Of a DNA stretch of 64,000 nucleotides, positions 34,196-43,924 are shown piece by piece. The DNA is from Gillisella vitis. Its GTDB lineage: Bacteria > Pseudomonadota > Alphaproteobacteria > Rhizobiales > Rhizobiaceae. Where the stretch lies: positions 1-64,000 of the forward strand of contig NZ_LMVL02000011.1 in assembly GCF_001541345.2 (NCBI RefSeq), read 5' to 3'. Positions within the stretch are counted from its first letter, which is position 1. The number at the start of each line of letters is the position of its first letter. Position numbers and translations under genes: made by a program. The notes beneath the pieces are model-generated. The model saw nothing but the letters and a program-made list of their open reading frames with translations, searched no databases and had not been told where the DNA came from.

Positions 34196-35184
34196 TTTTG
34201 CCACCGTTCGGCGCGGCTGCGCAGGATAAGATAGAGTGTGTTGGTGACGGCCATGATGGCCACCATGCCAACCGCCAGCGCATAGCCGAGATTGGGATTG
34301 TAGAGCACATTGCCCTGAATCTGCTGGTAAAGCACGATCGGCACGACGCCGAAGCTCGAGCCGGTCAGGGCATAGACGGTGACCAGCGTGCCGAAGGCAT
34401 TGGCAAACAGCAGAAGGAAACAGCCGAGAATGGAGGGGGTCAGCACCGGCAGGGCGACCATTTGCCAATATTGGCGGCGGGTAGCGCCGAGAATTTCCGC
34501 CGCTTCGCGCCATTCGCCCTTCAACCCGTCCAGAGCGGGGGTGATGATCAGCACCATCAGCGGCAGCTGGAAATAAAGATAGGTGATCGCCAGGCCCCAG
34601 AAGGAGAACAGGCTGAAACCAGTGCCATAGAGATTGAAGCCGAACATGTCGCGCAACAGAACCGTGACTAGGCCCAACCGGCCCAGAGTGGCAATGAAGG
34701 CGAAGGCCAGCGGAATACCGGCGAAGTTCGAGGCAACGCCCGAAAATGTCATGAACGCGGTGCGCACCCAGCGCGGCAGGCCACCGAGAATGATGGCATA
34801 GCCAACCAGAAGACCGGCGATGGCGCCAAGACAGGCTGCGGCCAGGCTCAGGCGCAGCGACAGGGAATAGGCGGCCATGATATTGGGGGTGGCCAGGCTG
34901 ATGAAATTCTCCAGCGTAAAATCACCGGCCGGATTCTGGAAAGAGCCTTTGACCAGATAAAGGATCGGGCCGATCAGAAACAGAATGGCAAACAGGAAAA
35001 ACGGCAGCACACCCAGCCAATCCCAGTTCATCAGGCTTTTGGGGCGAGGCGCTGGTTGCGGTCTGGAGCCTTCGACTATGGGTAGGCTGGGCAGTGGGGC
35101 GTTGAACGTCGGCGCACTGGGCCTGGATGAATTTGGCACGGATGCACTGGCTGGCGAATGAGGCTCGGTCTCCACAACGGTCAT
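34192..35184 (-). CDS. ABC importer permease, first subunit
   Basis: A 330-residue permease with a long Pro/Ser-rich cytoplasmic N-terminus (about 1-50), six membrane helices and the EAA loop WREAAEILGATRRQYWQMVALP. The long polar N-terminal extension is unusual in length. The start at 35184 is chosen with AAGGGAAA upstream; a TTG at 35202 is possible. It overlaps the second permease by four bases. Confidence 0.87.
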   Translation of the reverse strand: MTVVETEPHSPASASVPNSSRPSAPTFNAPLPSLPIVEGSRPQPAPRPKSLMNWDWLGVLPFFLFAILFLIGPILYLVKGSFQNPAGDFTLENFISLATPNIMAAYSLSLRLSLAAACLGAIAGLLVGYAIILGGLPRWVRTAFMTFSGVASNFAGIPLAFAFIATLGRLGLVTVLLRDMFGFNLYGTGFSLFSFWGLAITYLYFQLPLMVLIITPALDGLKGEWREAAEILGATRRQYWQMVALPVLTPSILGCFLLLFANAFGTLVTVYALTGSSFGVVPIVLYQQIQGNVLYNPNLGYALAVGMVAIMAVTNTLYLILRSRAERWQK

Positions 35185-35271
35185 GCCACTTTTTCCCTTC
35201 AAATGAGCCGCGCAGGCCGGTAAAAACCGGCCTGCGCAAAGGTGGAGTGAAATTTCAGCACTGGCGCTAAC

Positions 35272-36372
35272 TTATTGCGCGCCCATCTGCTTTGCCCAAT
35301 CCGAGGCAACGACGGCCTTGGCGGCAGACTGTTCGTCGAGGGACGGGAAGATCGCCTTGGCATAGCCTGCGGCATCCGGCATCTTGTCGAGCAGGGCCTG
35401 CGGAATCTTCTTCTTTTCAGCCAGATCGTTGAAGCGGATCGGATGGCAATAGCCAGCCAGCCAGCCAAGCTGACCTTCGTCGGAATAGAGATATTCCATC
35501 CACAGCTTGGCAGCATTCGGATGCGGTGCGAAGGCCGAAATCGCCTGAACGTAAACGCCGGCGATGACCGAATCCGAGGGAACGACAACGTCCATCGGCG
35601 GGTTGCCAGCCAGCTTGTCGCGCATGGCGAGCACGTTATAGTCCCAGTCGAACAGGATCGGCGTGGTACCCTGCGCCATGTTCTGGGCCGAACCGTTGAC
35701 CGGCACGAGATTGCCCTTTTCCTTGAGCGACTTCATGAACTCGATACCGGCCTTTGCGGCATCGGCACCGGCTTTGCCAGGCTGCGCGGCGCCAGCGGCA
35801 TAGACCGTCATCATCGAGCTGTTGCCGGTGCGTGGATCGCCAGGCATGGCAACGGAATTGGCATATTTGGAAGCGGTCAGGTCGGCAAAGCTCTTCGGAA
35901 CGTCCTTGACGATATCCTTGTTCACACCGATGGCCAAAACGCCGTAATAATCGCCATACCAATAGCCGTCTGCATCCTTGGCCGAAGCCGGGATCGAATC
36001 CCAGGTGGAGACCTTGTAAGGCTGAACGAGACCGTCTTTCTTGGCGGCAGGACCGAAGGACAGACCGACATCGATAACATCGGGGGCCTGCGGGCCGGTA
36101 TTGCCCTTATTGGCCTTGATCGCTTCGATTTCGTCGCCGGAACCTGCATTCGGGTTCAGTTCGTTGACCTTGATCTCAGGGTATTTTTTCTTGAAACCAG
36201 CGATCACGTCGCCATAGCCGCACCAGTCATGGGGCAGGGCGATGGTGGTCAGCATGCCTTCTTTTTTGGCAGCTGCGATCAGCTCGGCGCTTGGCTCGGC
36301 GCTCGCATAGGCGGCCGATGCAACGACCATGGCGGTTGAGAGGGAAAGAATGCGGTGCAAACGGATGTTCAC
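35272..36372 (-). CDS. Periplasmic solute-binding protein of the ABC importer
   Basis: A 366-residue secreted binding protein: signal peptide to about ASA-EP, then a type 2 (PotD/AfuA-like) fold, with residues VIDVGLSFGPAAKKDGL and DWDYNVLAM in the cleft region. The family binds polyamines, ferric iron, thiamine or organophosphonates; I cannot decide which from sequence. It is the first gene of the operon, so it gets its own strong expression, and sits 87 bp before the permease start. Confidence 0.87.
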   Translation of the reverse strand: MNIRLHRILSLSTAMVVASAAYASAEPSAELIAAAKKEGMLTTIALPHDWCGYGDVIAGFKKKYPEIKVNELNPNAGSGDEIEAIKANKGNTGPQAPDVIDVGLSFGPAAKKDGLVQPYKVSTWDSIPASAKDADGYWYGDYYGVLAIGVNKDIVKDVPKSFADLTASKYANSVAMPGDPRTGNSSMMTVYAAGAAQPGKAGADAAKAGIEFMKSLKEKGNLVPVNGSAQNMAQGTTPILFDWDYNVLAMRDKLAGNPPMDVVVPSDSVIAGVYVQAISAFAPHPNAAKLWMEYLYSDEGQLGWLAGYCHPIRFNDLAEKKKIPQALLDKMPDAAGYAKAIFPSLDEQSAAKAVVASDWAKQMGAQ

Positions 36373-37242
36373 GGGTGTCCTCCTTGTGGATCTGCAAATC
36401 TTTGATCTGCAAAATTGTCTGCGGTAAGCCGAGCGACTGCATAGGGGGCGCAGATGATAGTTATGTGACGGATAGGGTGGGCGAGCACTGCTATAACGGG
36501 CATATCAGCAAGTATTTCTGCAACGGTATTCTTGGAAACAATCTGCGGTATCGCTGACAGCATGGATGGACTGGCCGGGCAGGTAGAAGCCATAACCCTC
36601 GATTTTGCGCGCGTTGCTGCTGAGATGACAGGTATCTGCAAGCGTCGATTGTTCCCCTCCGGTCTTTGCCGGTTTATGGCGCAAAGATAAGACGACAGAG
36701 GGTCATCGAGTCAATCTGCCCCAACCGGAAAAATTGAATTTTCCCGGTTCAGACGGAGGCAATGATCGGAGGTGGCCTATTAATTATCTGATTTTAAATA
36801 AAAAATAATTTTCATTCCTGGAAAATGCAGTCCTGTGGCTGTACCGGACGGAATGGACTGTGCGATGTACGTCGTCATCCGGGTCTTGGTGTCCGTGCCT
36901 ATATTGGGGTTTCATGAGGCGTCTTCCCGGCATTCTTTGGTGTCGCGACGGTTGCAGGCTGGGGAATGGCGCGAACAGGCATGTGAATTGCATGGGCATT
37001 TGGAAAGCTGGAGGTTGATTTTTTTCTCGACCGAAATTGATTTTAGACAAACACTGAAAACAGGGGCCTGTATCACCGGATCGTGACAGGTCTCAAAGCC
37101 ATCCGGCCATGCCGGTCCGGCTCAAGATAACAAGATCCATAGGGAGCAGCGAAGACTGCGTGCGGTTTGCAACGGTAACAATCGGCAAACCGAAAGGCAG
37201 AGGCTGCCGAGGTGTTTTACCTTGGCTTAACTGGGGGTCATC
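36373..37242. other. Large divergent intergenic region with a leader hairpin pair
   Basis: About 870 bp between the leftward importer operon and the rightward permease gene. Near the importer start TCTGCAAA is repeated (about 36391-36413), a possible operator. Before the permease ATG two hairpins stand in a row: CGGTTTGC/GCAAACCG (37163-37192) and GGCAG/CTGCC (37196-37208), which could form a structured leader. No frame in the middle looks coding. Confidence 0.4.
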
Positions 37243-38814
37243 ATGACCGGTTATAGCGACGTCGATAAGCAGGAAGACCTGCATATCCTCCATTCCATGG
37301 GCTATGCGCAGGAGCTGGAGCGGCGCATGAGTTCGTTCTCGAACTTTGCGATTTCCTTCTCGATCATTTGTATTCTGTCCGGCGGCATCAATTCGCTGGC
37401 CCAGGCGACATCCGGGGCCGGTGGGGCGGCCATCGGCATTGGCTGGCCGCTGGGCTGCCTGATTTCTGGCGTCTTCGCCCTCGGCATGGCGCAGATCGCC
37501 TCGGCCTATCCAACGGCGGGCGGGCTCTATCACTGGGGCTCGATCCTCGGCAACCGGTTCACCGGCTGGGTGACGGCCTGGTTCAACCTGATCGGCCTGG
37601 TCACGGTGCTCGGCGCCATCAATGTCGGCACCTGGGGCTTTTTTGCGGGTTCAATTGCCAGCTGGTTCGGCATCAATGTCGATACGACGACGGCAGGCGG
37701 CTTTGCCAATCAGATCCTGTTCGTGGCGGCGATTACCGCTGCACAGGCGCTGATCAACCACCTCGGCATCAAGCTCACCGCCAAGCTGACGGATCTCTCT
37801 GGCTATCTGATCTTCATCACCGCCATTGCGCTGACAATCGTCTGCCTGATCGGTGTAAAAACCTGGGATTTCTCTCGCATCTGGACCTTCACCAATTATT
37901 CCGGCACACCGGCTGGCGATGCGCCTGTCTGGCCGCAAACCGGCAGTGTCTGGTATATTTTTGCTCTCAGCCTGCTGTTGCCGATCTATACGATCACCGG
38001 TTACGATGCCTCCGCCCATACGTCGGAGGAAACCATCAAGGCTTCGGAATCGGTGCCGAAGGGGATTATTTCCTCGGTCTTCTGGGCATCGCTGTTCGGC
38101 TATATCATGTTGCTGGCCTTCCTTCTGGCCATTCCCGATATGAATGAAGCCGCAGCCCAGGGCTGGAACGTGTTCTTCTGGACGCTGAACAGCGTTACCC
38201 ACCCGGTTGTTGCCAATATCCTCTATCTGGCGATTTTCGTCGCGCAGTTCATCTGCGGTCTGGCAACCGTCACTTCGGTATCACGGATGATCTATGCCTT
38301 TTCGCGCGATGGCGGCCTGCCTGCCTCCAAGGCACTGTCCAGCGTCAGCCCGAAGTTTCGCACTCCGGCCACGGCCATCTGGGTCGGGGCGGTTTTGTCA
38401 GTGCTGTTTGTTTGGGGTGCCTCGCTTGTCACCATTGCCGGGGCCTCGGCCTATACAATTGTCGTCTCCTGCACGGTGATTTTCCTGTTCCTGTCCTTCG
38501 CCATTCCCATTGTGCTCGGCATGAAGGTGATCGGTACGGCGAAATGGCCGAAAATGGGGCCATGGAACATGGGAATTGGCGCCTACAGGTTTGTCGGGCT
38601 GCTGGTCATCCTGGCCATGGTGGCCATCTTCATCATCGGCGTACAGCCGCCCAACCAGTGGGCGCTGTATATCACTGTCGGTTTCCTGGCGCTGACGGCG
38701 CTGATTTGGGTTCTGTTCGAGCAACGTCGCTTCAAGGGCCCGCCGATTGGCGACGAAGTGGCGAAACGGCAGGCGGAAATTGCCGCTGCGGAAAAGGCTG
38801 TTGGCCAAGGCTAA
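37243..38814 (+). CDS. APC-superfamily amino acid/amine permease
   Basis: A 523-residue transporter with twelve predicted helices. The N-terminal LERRMSSFSNFAISFSIICILSG is the amino-acid/choline/GABA permease signature, and the GYDASAHTSEET segment the sixth-to-seventh helix loop motif. The closest functional type is GABA or other amine uptake. The iron alcohol dehydrogenase downstream is compatible with amine-derived aldehyde or alcohol metabolism, but that is inference. Confidence 0.9.
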   Translation: MTGYSDVDKQEDLHILHSMGYAQELERRMSSFSNFAISFSIICILSGGINSLAQATSGAGGAAIGIGWPLGCLISGVFALGMAQIASAYPTAGGLYHWGSILGNRFTGWVTAWFNLIGLVTVLGAINVGTWGFFAGSIASWFGINVDTTTAGGFANQILFVAAITAAQALINHLGIKLTAKLTDLSGYLIFITAIALTIVCLIGVKTWDFSRIWTFTNYSGTPAGDAPVWPQTGSVWYIFALSLLLPIYTITGYDASAHTSEETIKASESVPKGIISSVFWASLFGYIMLLAFLLAIPDMNEAAAQGWNVFFWTLNSVTHPVVANILYLAIFVAQFICGLATVTSVSRMIYAFSRDGGLPASKALSSVSPKFRTPATAIWVGAVLSVLFVWGASLVTIAGASAYTIVVSCTVIFLFLSFAIPIVLGMKVIGTAKWPKMGPWNMGIGAYRFVGLLVILAMVAIFIIGVQPPNQWALYITVGFLALTALIWVLFEQRRFKGPPIGDEVAKRQAEIAAAEKAVGQG

Positions 38815-38835
38815 ATAGCCTGACCTGACATCAAC

Positions 38836-38861
38836 AGAGGTCGCTCGGATCGGCGACCTCT
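38836..38861 (+). terminator. Hairpin terminator after the APC permease
   Basis: Perfect 9-bp stem AGAGGTCGC/GCGACCTCT with an 8-base loop, followed by CTTTAT, 22 bp after the stop. Confidence 0.7.
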
Positions 38862-39130
38862 CTTTATCTAAATAAACGTGTGAGGCTATTTTCTTTTGAA
38901 ATTTGAAATTGTGGTGGCGAAGCCACCGATTTTCCCTTTTTGATTAGTAGTTATTTATATTAGATACCCTACCATGGCTGGTGTGGGTGAGGAGGAAAGC
39001 CCGCATTCGGGAGGTTCAAATTCTCTGAGGTTTGCACTGGTCAGACGCAAGCAGCGGCATGACCCTCGCTATTCCTTTTTGCCTTTTCCGATCCCCTCTT
39101 CGATCCTCCGGTGGAAGGAGTGATGCGACC
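38862..39130. other. Leader region of the iron alcohol dehydrogenase
   Basis: AT-rich with a small hairpin GGTGGC/GCCACC (38913-38927) followed by T-rich sequence, then a TAGATACCCT stretch resembling a -10 region. A purine-rich GAGGAGGAAAGCCCGC stretch follows. No gene. The region was checked for known riboswitch cores and none was recognised. Confidence 0.35.
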
Positions 39131-40276
39131 ATGAAAACCTATGCGAATTGGAGTTATCCGACCGACATCAGGGTTGGGCGCGGGCGAATAGAAGAACTCG
39201 GCGATGCCTGCAAATCTCTTGGTATGCGCAATCCGCTGCTGGTGACCGACCGCGGGCTGGCATCGCTGGCGATTACCAGGGTGGCGCAGGAAACGTTGAG
39301 TGATGCTGGGCTTGACTACGCGCTGTTTGCTGATGTCGAGCCCAATCCGACGGAGCTTAATCTGGAAGCCGGTCTAGTGGCGTTTCGGCAAGGCGGTCAT
39401 GACGGCGTTGTCGCCTTTGGCGGTGGGTCGGGGATCGATCTGGGTAAATGCGTGGCTTTCATGGCTGGCCAGACCCGATCTGTCTGGGATTTCGCCGCTG
39501 GCACCGAAGGCTGGCGCGACGCCGACGAGGCGGCAATCCTGCCAGTTGTGACGGTGCCAACTACCGCAGGGACCGGTGCCGAAGTGGGACGCACCTGCGT
39601 AATCACCAATACCGTCACCCGCGTTAAGACCGCGATCTTTCATCCGAAAATGCTTCCGGCAATCGTCATTTGCGACCCGGAACTGACGGTCGGCATGCCG
39701 AAATCCATCACGGCTGGCACCGGCATGGATGCCTTTGCTCATTGCCTGGAGGCCTATTGTTCACCGGTCTACCATCCACTCGGCCAGGGTATCGCCATCG
39801 AGGGGATGCGTTTGGTCAAGGAGTTTCTGCCCAAAGCCTATCGTGATCCGGTGGATCTGGAAGCCCGGCTCAACATGATGTCGGCGGCGGTCATGGGGTC
39901 GATTGCCCTGCAAAAAGGGCTGGGGGCCATTCACGCGCTGTCGCACCCGATCGGCGCGGTCTATAATACCCATCATGGCACAACCAATGCCGTGCTGATG
40001 CCAATGGTGGTGTCTTTCAACCGCAAGGCGATAGAGCGCAAGATCGAGAAACTGGCGGGCTATCTGGAAATCCAGGGCGGCTTTGATGGCTTCCATGATT
40101 TTCTGATGGTGTTTCGTGATGATCTCGCCATTCCGCATAATCTGAGCGAGCTTGGCGTGCCGGGTGACCGGCTGGACGACCTGGCCGCCATGGCGATCCG
40201 CGATGCAAGTGCCGCGAGCAATCCCGTCAAGATGACTTTGGAAAATACCACCGCATTGCTGGCGGAATGTTTTTGA
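39131..40276 (+). CDS. Iron-containing alcohol dehydrogenase
   Basis: A 381-residue group III alcohol dehydrogenase. The nucleotide site is GGGSGIDLGK, with PTTAGTGAE for the nicotinamide pocket. Metal ligands are an Asp and His in TGMDAFAHCLEAY and two His in IHALSHPIGAVYNTHHG. The ATG at 39131 with AAGGAG is preferred to the upstream frame start at 39032. It reduces an aldehyde or oxidises an alcohol; 4-hydroxybutyrate or short-chain alcohols are candidates. Confidence 0.9.
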   Translation: MKTYANWSYPTDIRVGRGRIEELGDACKSLGMRNPLLVTDRGLASLAITRVAQETLSDAGLDYALFADVEPNPTELNLEAGLVAFRQGGHDGVVAFGGGSGIDLGKCVAFMAGQTRSVWDFAAGTEGWRDADEAAILPVVTVPTTAGTGAEVGRTCVITNTVTRVKTAIFHPKMLPAIVICDPELTVGMPKSITAGTGMDAFAHCLEAYCSPVYHPLGQGIAIEGMRLVKEFLPKAYRDPVDLEARLNMMSAAVMGSIALQKGLGAIHALSHPIGAVYNTHHGTTNAVLMPMVVSFNRKAIERKIEKLAGYLEIQGGFDGFHDFLMVFRDDLAIPHNLSELGVPGDRLDDLAAMAIRDASAASNPVKMTLENTTALLAECF

Positions 40277-40452
40277 AAATCTGGCTCCAGCTTACGGCAA
40301 GCAAGGTAACCTAGAATTTCATTCACAAGAACTGATATATGTCATTTGCTATTTATTAACCATTTTTAGCAAGGATGTATTAACCGGGCGCCATGAATAG
40401 CCGGGTGCCTGTTAGAGCGATGAGTGGCTCAATCATAGCATCGAGGACACCA

Positions 40453-41169
40453 ATGCCAGTCATCTCATTTGCCAATGCCAAGGGCGGCGCAGGTAAAACC
40501 ACAGCGGCGCTGCTGCTTGCCACAGAACTTGCCCATCAGGGCTACCGGATCTGTATTCTCGATGCCGATCCGCAACGCTGGATTACCCAATGGTCGGAAG
40601 CCGCCGGGTTGCAGCACAATATCGAAGTCATTTCCGAAGTCAGCGTTGGGTCATTGCAGGGCCATATCCGGGAAGGCCGCAAAACTGCCGATTACGTTAT
40701 TATCGATCTTGCCGGTGCGCGGGACGCCATCGTCACCATGGCCATCGGGCTTTCTGACCATGTGATGATCCCCGTTCAGGGCTGTGCCATGGATGCCAAG
40801 GGTGCCGCCCAGATCCTTGACCTGATCGAGCAGATGCGGATCGCCGGCAATCTTGTCATCCCACATTCAGTGGTTCTGACGCGGGTCGCCTCGATGGTCA
40901 CCACACGGGCGCTTCTCGCCATCAAGGGCCTGCTGGCGGCGCGTGGGGTGAATGTCATCAATACGCCGATTGCCGAGCGGAATGCCTTCCGTGATATTTT
41001 CGAGACCGGCGGCACGGTCTATTCGATGGATCCGGCCAAGGTCAGCAATCTGGATAAGGCCCAGGACAATTCACGCGCTTTTGCTGCGGAAGTCGTCCAT
41101 CTTTTGCCGGTAAAAGTGGTGCGCAGCCTGCGCCCGCGCCTTTTGCGGCTGATTGGCGATGCCGCCTGA
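40453..41169 (+). CDS. ParA-family ATPase resembling VirC1
   Basis: A 238-residue ParA-like ATPase with Walker A KGGAGKTTAALLLATELA, ILDADPQRW and Walker B-like YVIIDLAGARDA. The combination LIPVQGCAMDAKGAAQI (here MIPVQGCAMDAKGAAQI) and TTRALLAIKGLL resembles VirC1 and its chromosomal paralogues in Agrobacterium. VirC1 helps relaxosomes find the conjugation pole; the chromosomal paralogue's role is less clear. No relaxase, partition gene or mating genes are nearby. The start ATG 40453 follows GAGGA. It ends at a strong terminator. Confidence 0.8.
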   Translation: MPVISFANAKGGAGKTTAALLLATELAHQGYRICILDADPQRWITQWSEAAGLQHNIEVISEVSVGSLQGHIREGRKTADYVIIDLAGARDAIVTMAIGLSDHVMIPVQGCAMDAKGAAQILDLIEQMRIAGNLVIPHSVVLTRVASMVTTRALLAIKGLLAARGVNVINTPIAERNAFRDIFETGGTVYSMDPAKVSNLDKAQDNSRAFAAEVVHLLPVKVVRSLRPRLLRLIGDAA

Positions 41170-41196
41170 GACTTATAATTGATAGAAGCCACATAA

Positions 41197-41233
41197 AAAC
41201 GCCCCGCTACGACAACCGTCGGCGGGGCGTTTT
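41197..41233. terminator. Bidirectional Rho-independent terminator
   Basis: A 12-bp stem AAAACGCCCCGC/GCGGGGCGTTTT with a 13-base loop lies between the convergent ParA-like and L,D-transpeptidase genes, with A-runs and T-runs placed for both strands. Confidence 0.9.
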
Positions 41234-41256
41234 CTGTTGTTTAAGATCGACCGTAC

Positions 41257-42594
41257 TCAGTCTACGAATTCTACGGTAACGCCCGGCTGCACCATCTTGG
41301 CCAGTTCCGTTGCATCCCAATTGGTCAGGCGGATGCAGCCATGGCTCTGGGTGCGACCAATCTTGGAGGGCTCCGGTGTGCCGTGAATGCCATAGGTTGG
41401 CTTGGACAGGGCAATCCAGACGGTGCCAACCGGACCATTCGGGCCTGGCGGAATATTCAGCACTTTATCATTGGCGCCCTGCTGAAAATTCACCTTCGGA
41501 TTATAGGTATAACCGGGATCGAAGGCAACGCGCTGCACTTGCACCGTGCCGGACGGCGATGGCGTATCGTTAGAGCCGATGCTGGCCGGATAGGCGGTGA
41601 TCAACTGGCCATCCTCGCCATATGCCAGAACCTGTTTGCGGCCCTTGTCGGCAACGATACGAGCAACCCGTCCGCTATGGGGCTGGCCAATGCTGACCAC
41701 TTTGACGGTGCTGCCGGGAACAGTGAAATCGACACCGGGATTGAGCGCTTTCAGATAGCCCTCATCCATGTGGAATTTCTCAGCCAGCATTTCCGTCGTG
41801 GATGTATAGCCAAGCGATGGCATCGCAGCCTTCTGGCTGTAATCCTCAGGAATTTCCGCCACATAAGGACCAGCTGCATCGGCGGCGGTCAGCGTGTAGC
41901 TGGTGAAAGGCAGGCCGCCATTCATCCGCAGCCGCTCCATGATGGCGTCGGTGTCGTTAGGGTTCAGCGTTTCGCCGGTCTTCTGCTGCCAGGCCTCCAG
42001 CGCCTTTTGAACATTCATGCCCATATGGCCGTCGATAGCGCCCGGCGAAAACCCTTCGCGGGCAAGAAACACCTGAAGTGCTGTGATTTCTGGCTTGGCC
42101 TTGCCGCTGCTGCCAAGCGTCGACGGCGCCGCGGTTGAAGGGGAAGCGGGCCGTGCCAGAGCATCGTCGCTTACCGCGGGGTCATGATTGACGTTTTGCG
42201 GATAGCCCTGGCCGAGCGGCTGACGCTCAACGGGCTGATCCTCGGGAATGCCGCCAGTCGCCATGTCCTCATCGTCATAGCCGCCGCCAGAAGGAGCTGG
42301 AGGATAATAATCATTGGGATAGCGGTTACGGTCGGCACGGCCATAGACCATGTCGGCAGGCATTTCCGTGGCGATAAGATTGCCGGAGCGGTCGATCAAC
42401 ACCGTGCGGCCCATGCGGTCGCGGCTGATCATCACCGAGCCCTGTTCGGGAACGAAATCCAGAACCTCGCCTGAGGGAGTAATCAGCACGGTATTCGGGT
42501 TCTGCCCGTTATAGGGGCTGCGCGCCAGCGCAGGCTGCGACACGGTTGAGAGAAGCGCGACGACGATGAGACCAGTTTTCCAAAGCGGCTGCAC
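41257..42594 (-). CDS. L,D-transpeptidase (YkuD) with peptidoglycan-binding domain
   Basis: A 445-residue exported enzyme: signal peptide (WKTGLIVVALLSTVSQPALA), a linker region, a peptidoglycan-binding helical domain (about residues 170-215) and a C-terminal YkuD domain. The catalytic motif is HGTPEPSKIG...SHGCIRL with the nucleophilic Cys. It makes 3-3 cross-links or attaches proteins to murein. The GTG at 42594, preceded by GGAAAG, is chosen because it places the signal peptide at the N-terminus; a TTG at 42633 would add 13 residues. Confidence 0.88.
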   Translation of the reverse strand: MQPLWKTGLIVVALLSTVSQPALARSPYNGQNPNTVLITPSGEVLDFVPEQGSVMISRDRMGRTVLIDRSGNLIATEMPADMVYGRADRNRYPNDYYPPAPSGGGYDDEDMATGGIPEDQPVERQPLGQGYPQNVNHDPAVSDDALARPASPSTAAPSTLGSSGKAKPEITALQVFLAREGFSPGAIDGHMGMNVQKALEAWQQKTGETLNPNDTDAIMERLRMNGGLPFTSYTLTAADAAGPYVAEIPEDYSQKAAMPSLGYTSTTEMLAEKFHMDEGYLKALNPGVDFTVPGSTVKVVSIGQPHSGRVARIVADKGRKQVLAYGEDGQLITAYPASIGSNDTPSPSGTVQVQRVAFDPGYTYNPKVNFQQGANDKVLNIPPGPNGPVGTVWIALSKPTYGIHGTPEPSKIGRTQSHGCIRLTNWDATELAKMVQPGVTVEFVD

Positions 42595-42990
42595 GGGTGA
42601 TCTTTCCGGTTGGTTTCTTGCATAACGCCCCAAACCCTATCCGGTTCAGGGGAAATCGAGGCGCTTGCGCCAAAGCATGGACAATTGCTTATCATGCGCT
42701 GAGACACCGTAATTTTGACGCTAATATGGAAAAATGAAAACGAAGTGAAGAAACTCTTAAACCCTTATGCATCGCTCCAGATAGAGGCCCCAGCCAAGTT
42801 TGGAAAAATCGGTGCATAAACAAAGAGCTAGTGAACGACAAGATGACCGATGCGATTACGTCAGTCCCTCAGAATTAACAGAGTTTTACACGGTAAAAGC
42901 AGGGACTACTGCGTTTTTACACGGTGTAGGACATGGCATAGGCCGCCATTGGCGCGCTAATGCTATGCGGATTGCAGGAGGAGACGAATC
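42595..42990. other. Intergenic region with repeated TTTTACACGGT box
   Basis: The 11-bp TTTTACACGGT occurs at 42884-42894 and 42915-42925, 31 bp apart (three helical turns), some 70 to 100 bp before the next gene. Such spacing suggests a regulator binding two sites on the same face. No gene is seen here. Confidence 0.5.
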
Positions 42991-43821
42991 ATGAAGCTAC
43001 AGGCAACCAAGGGTCCAATCGTTGAACTGGACCCGACATCGGTTCTGGATATTCGCACCTTGATCATCGATGGGGTCGATCTTTCGCCGCACCGGGCCAT
43101 TCCTGATGATGGCGATTCGCGTATCGACCATTCCCTGGAAGGTTTTCTCTTCACCTGCGGCCCGGACCATATTCGTCACCCGGAACCGATTGGCGATGGC
43201 AGCGACCGACGCTACCCGCTGCATGGCTCGTTTTCATCGCATCCGGCCAGGATTATTGACCAGAACGACACCGAATGCCGGGCTGAAATTCCAGTGCGCC
43301 ATGCCGATGGCGGCCAGTCGCTTCTGGAGCGCCATTGGCGCATCGACGCTGAAGCCGGTGTTGTCGCGTTGCGCGACCGGATCACCAATAGCGGCCAAAC
43401 CCCGTTTCCCGCCATGCTGATGTACCACATGAATGTTGCCGCAAAACTGTTCGACGATGCGGTGCGGATGGAAGGGGCAATGCTGGAGGAAGGCGGTTTC
43501 GGCTGGCGTTTTGGCGCAGAGCCGGGCGGGGTGTTCTGCGTCGCCGCCAACGACGACACCGCGGGAGCGGATGGCTGGGCAGAGTTTCGGCTCGGCCCAA
43601 TCGCCTCGGTTGGCGGGCTGACGCTGGTGGTGCGTTTTGACACGGCAAGTCTGCCCTTCCTGCAAATCTGGCGCAACCAGCAGGCTCCCGCCAATGTGGT
43701 GGGCATCGAGCCGGTCTCGCATCGCTGGGTTGGACGCGACGATCTCGCCAAGGGCGGCGAACTCGACATGCTGGCGCCCGGTGAGAGCCGTGAATTCGGG
43801 CTGGATTTCTTCTTCATATGA
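42991..43821 (+). CDS. DUF4432-type aldose-1-epimerase-like protein
   Basis: A 276-residue beta-sandwich protein of the aldose 1-epimerase superfamily. Early segment LSPHRAIPDDGD, a PLHGSFSSHPARI motif and a YHMNVAAK strand with His, then late ANVVGIEPVSHRWVGR, fit the DUF4432 subgroup. The sugar substrate is unknown. The ATG follows GGAGGAG. The TTTTACACGGT pair lies upstream. Confidence 0.75.
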   Translation: MKLQATKGPIVELDPTSVLDIRTLIIDGVDLSPHRAIPDDGDSRIDHSLEGFLFTCGPDHIRHPEPIGDGSDRRYPLHGSFSSHPARIIDQNDTECRAEIPVRHADGGQSLLERHWRIDAEAGVVALRDRITNSGQTPFPAMLMYHMNVAAKLFDDAVRMEGAMLEEGGFGWRFGAEPGGVFCVAANDDTAGADGWAEFRLGPIASVGGLTLVVRFDTASLPFLQIWRNQQAPANVVGIEPVSHRWVGRDDLAKGGELDMLAPGESREFGLDFFFI

Positions 43822-43924
43822 GATCCGGCTCGTCTGGAATCCGCTTGCGGCGTTGACGCCCCGGTATCCACATCGTAAATGTTTGGCCGGTTTCGATTAA
43901 GCCGGTTTTGAAAAGGATGCGACG

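Noticed and set aside
38990-39060. GAGGAGGAAAGCCCGC leader stretch, considered as part of RNase P RNA or a riboswitch
   Set aside because: Only a short purine-rich motif is similar; the space is far too small for RNase P RNA and no known riboswitch core could be assembled.
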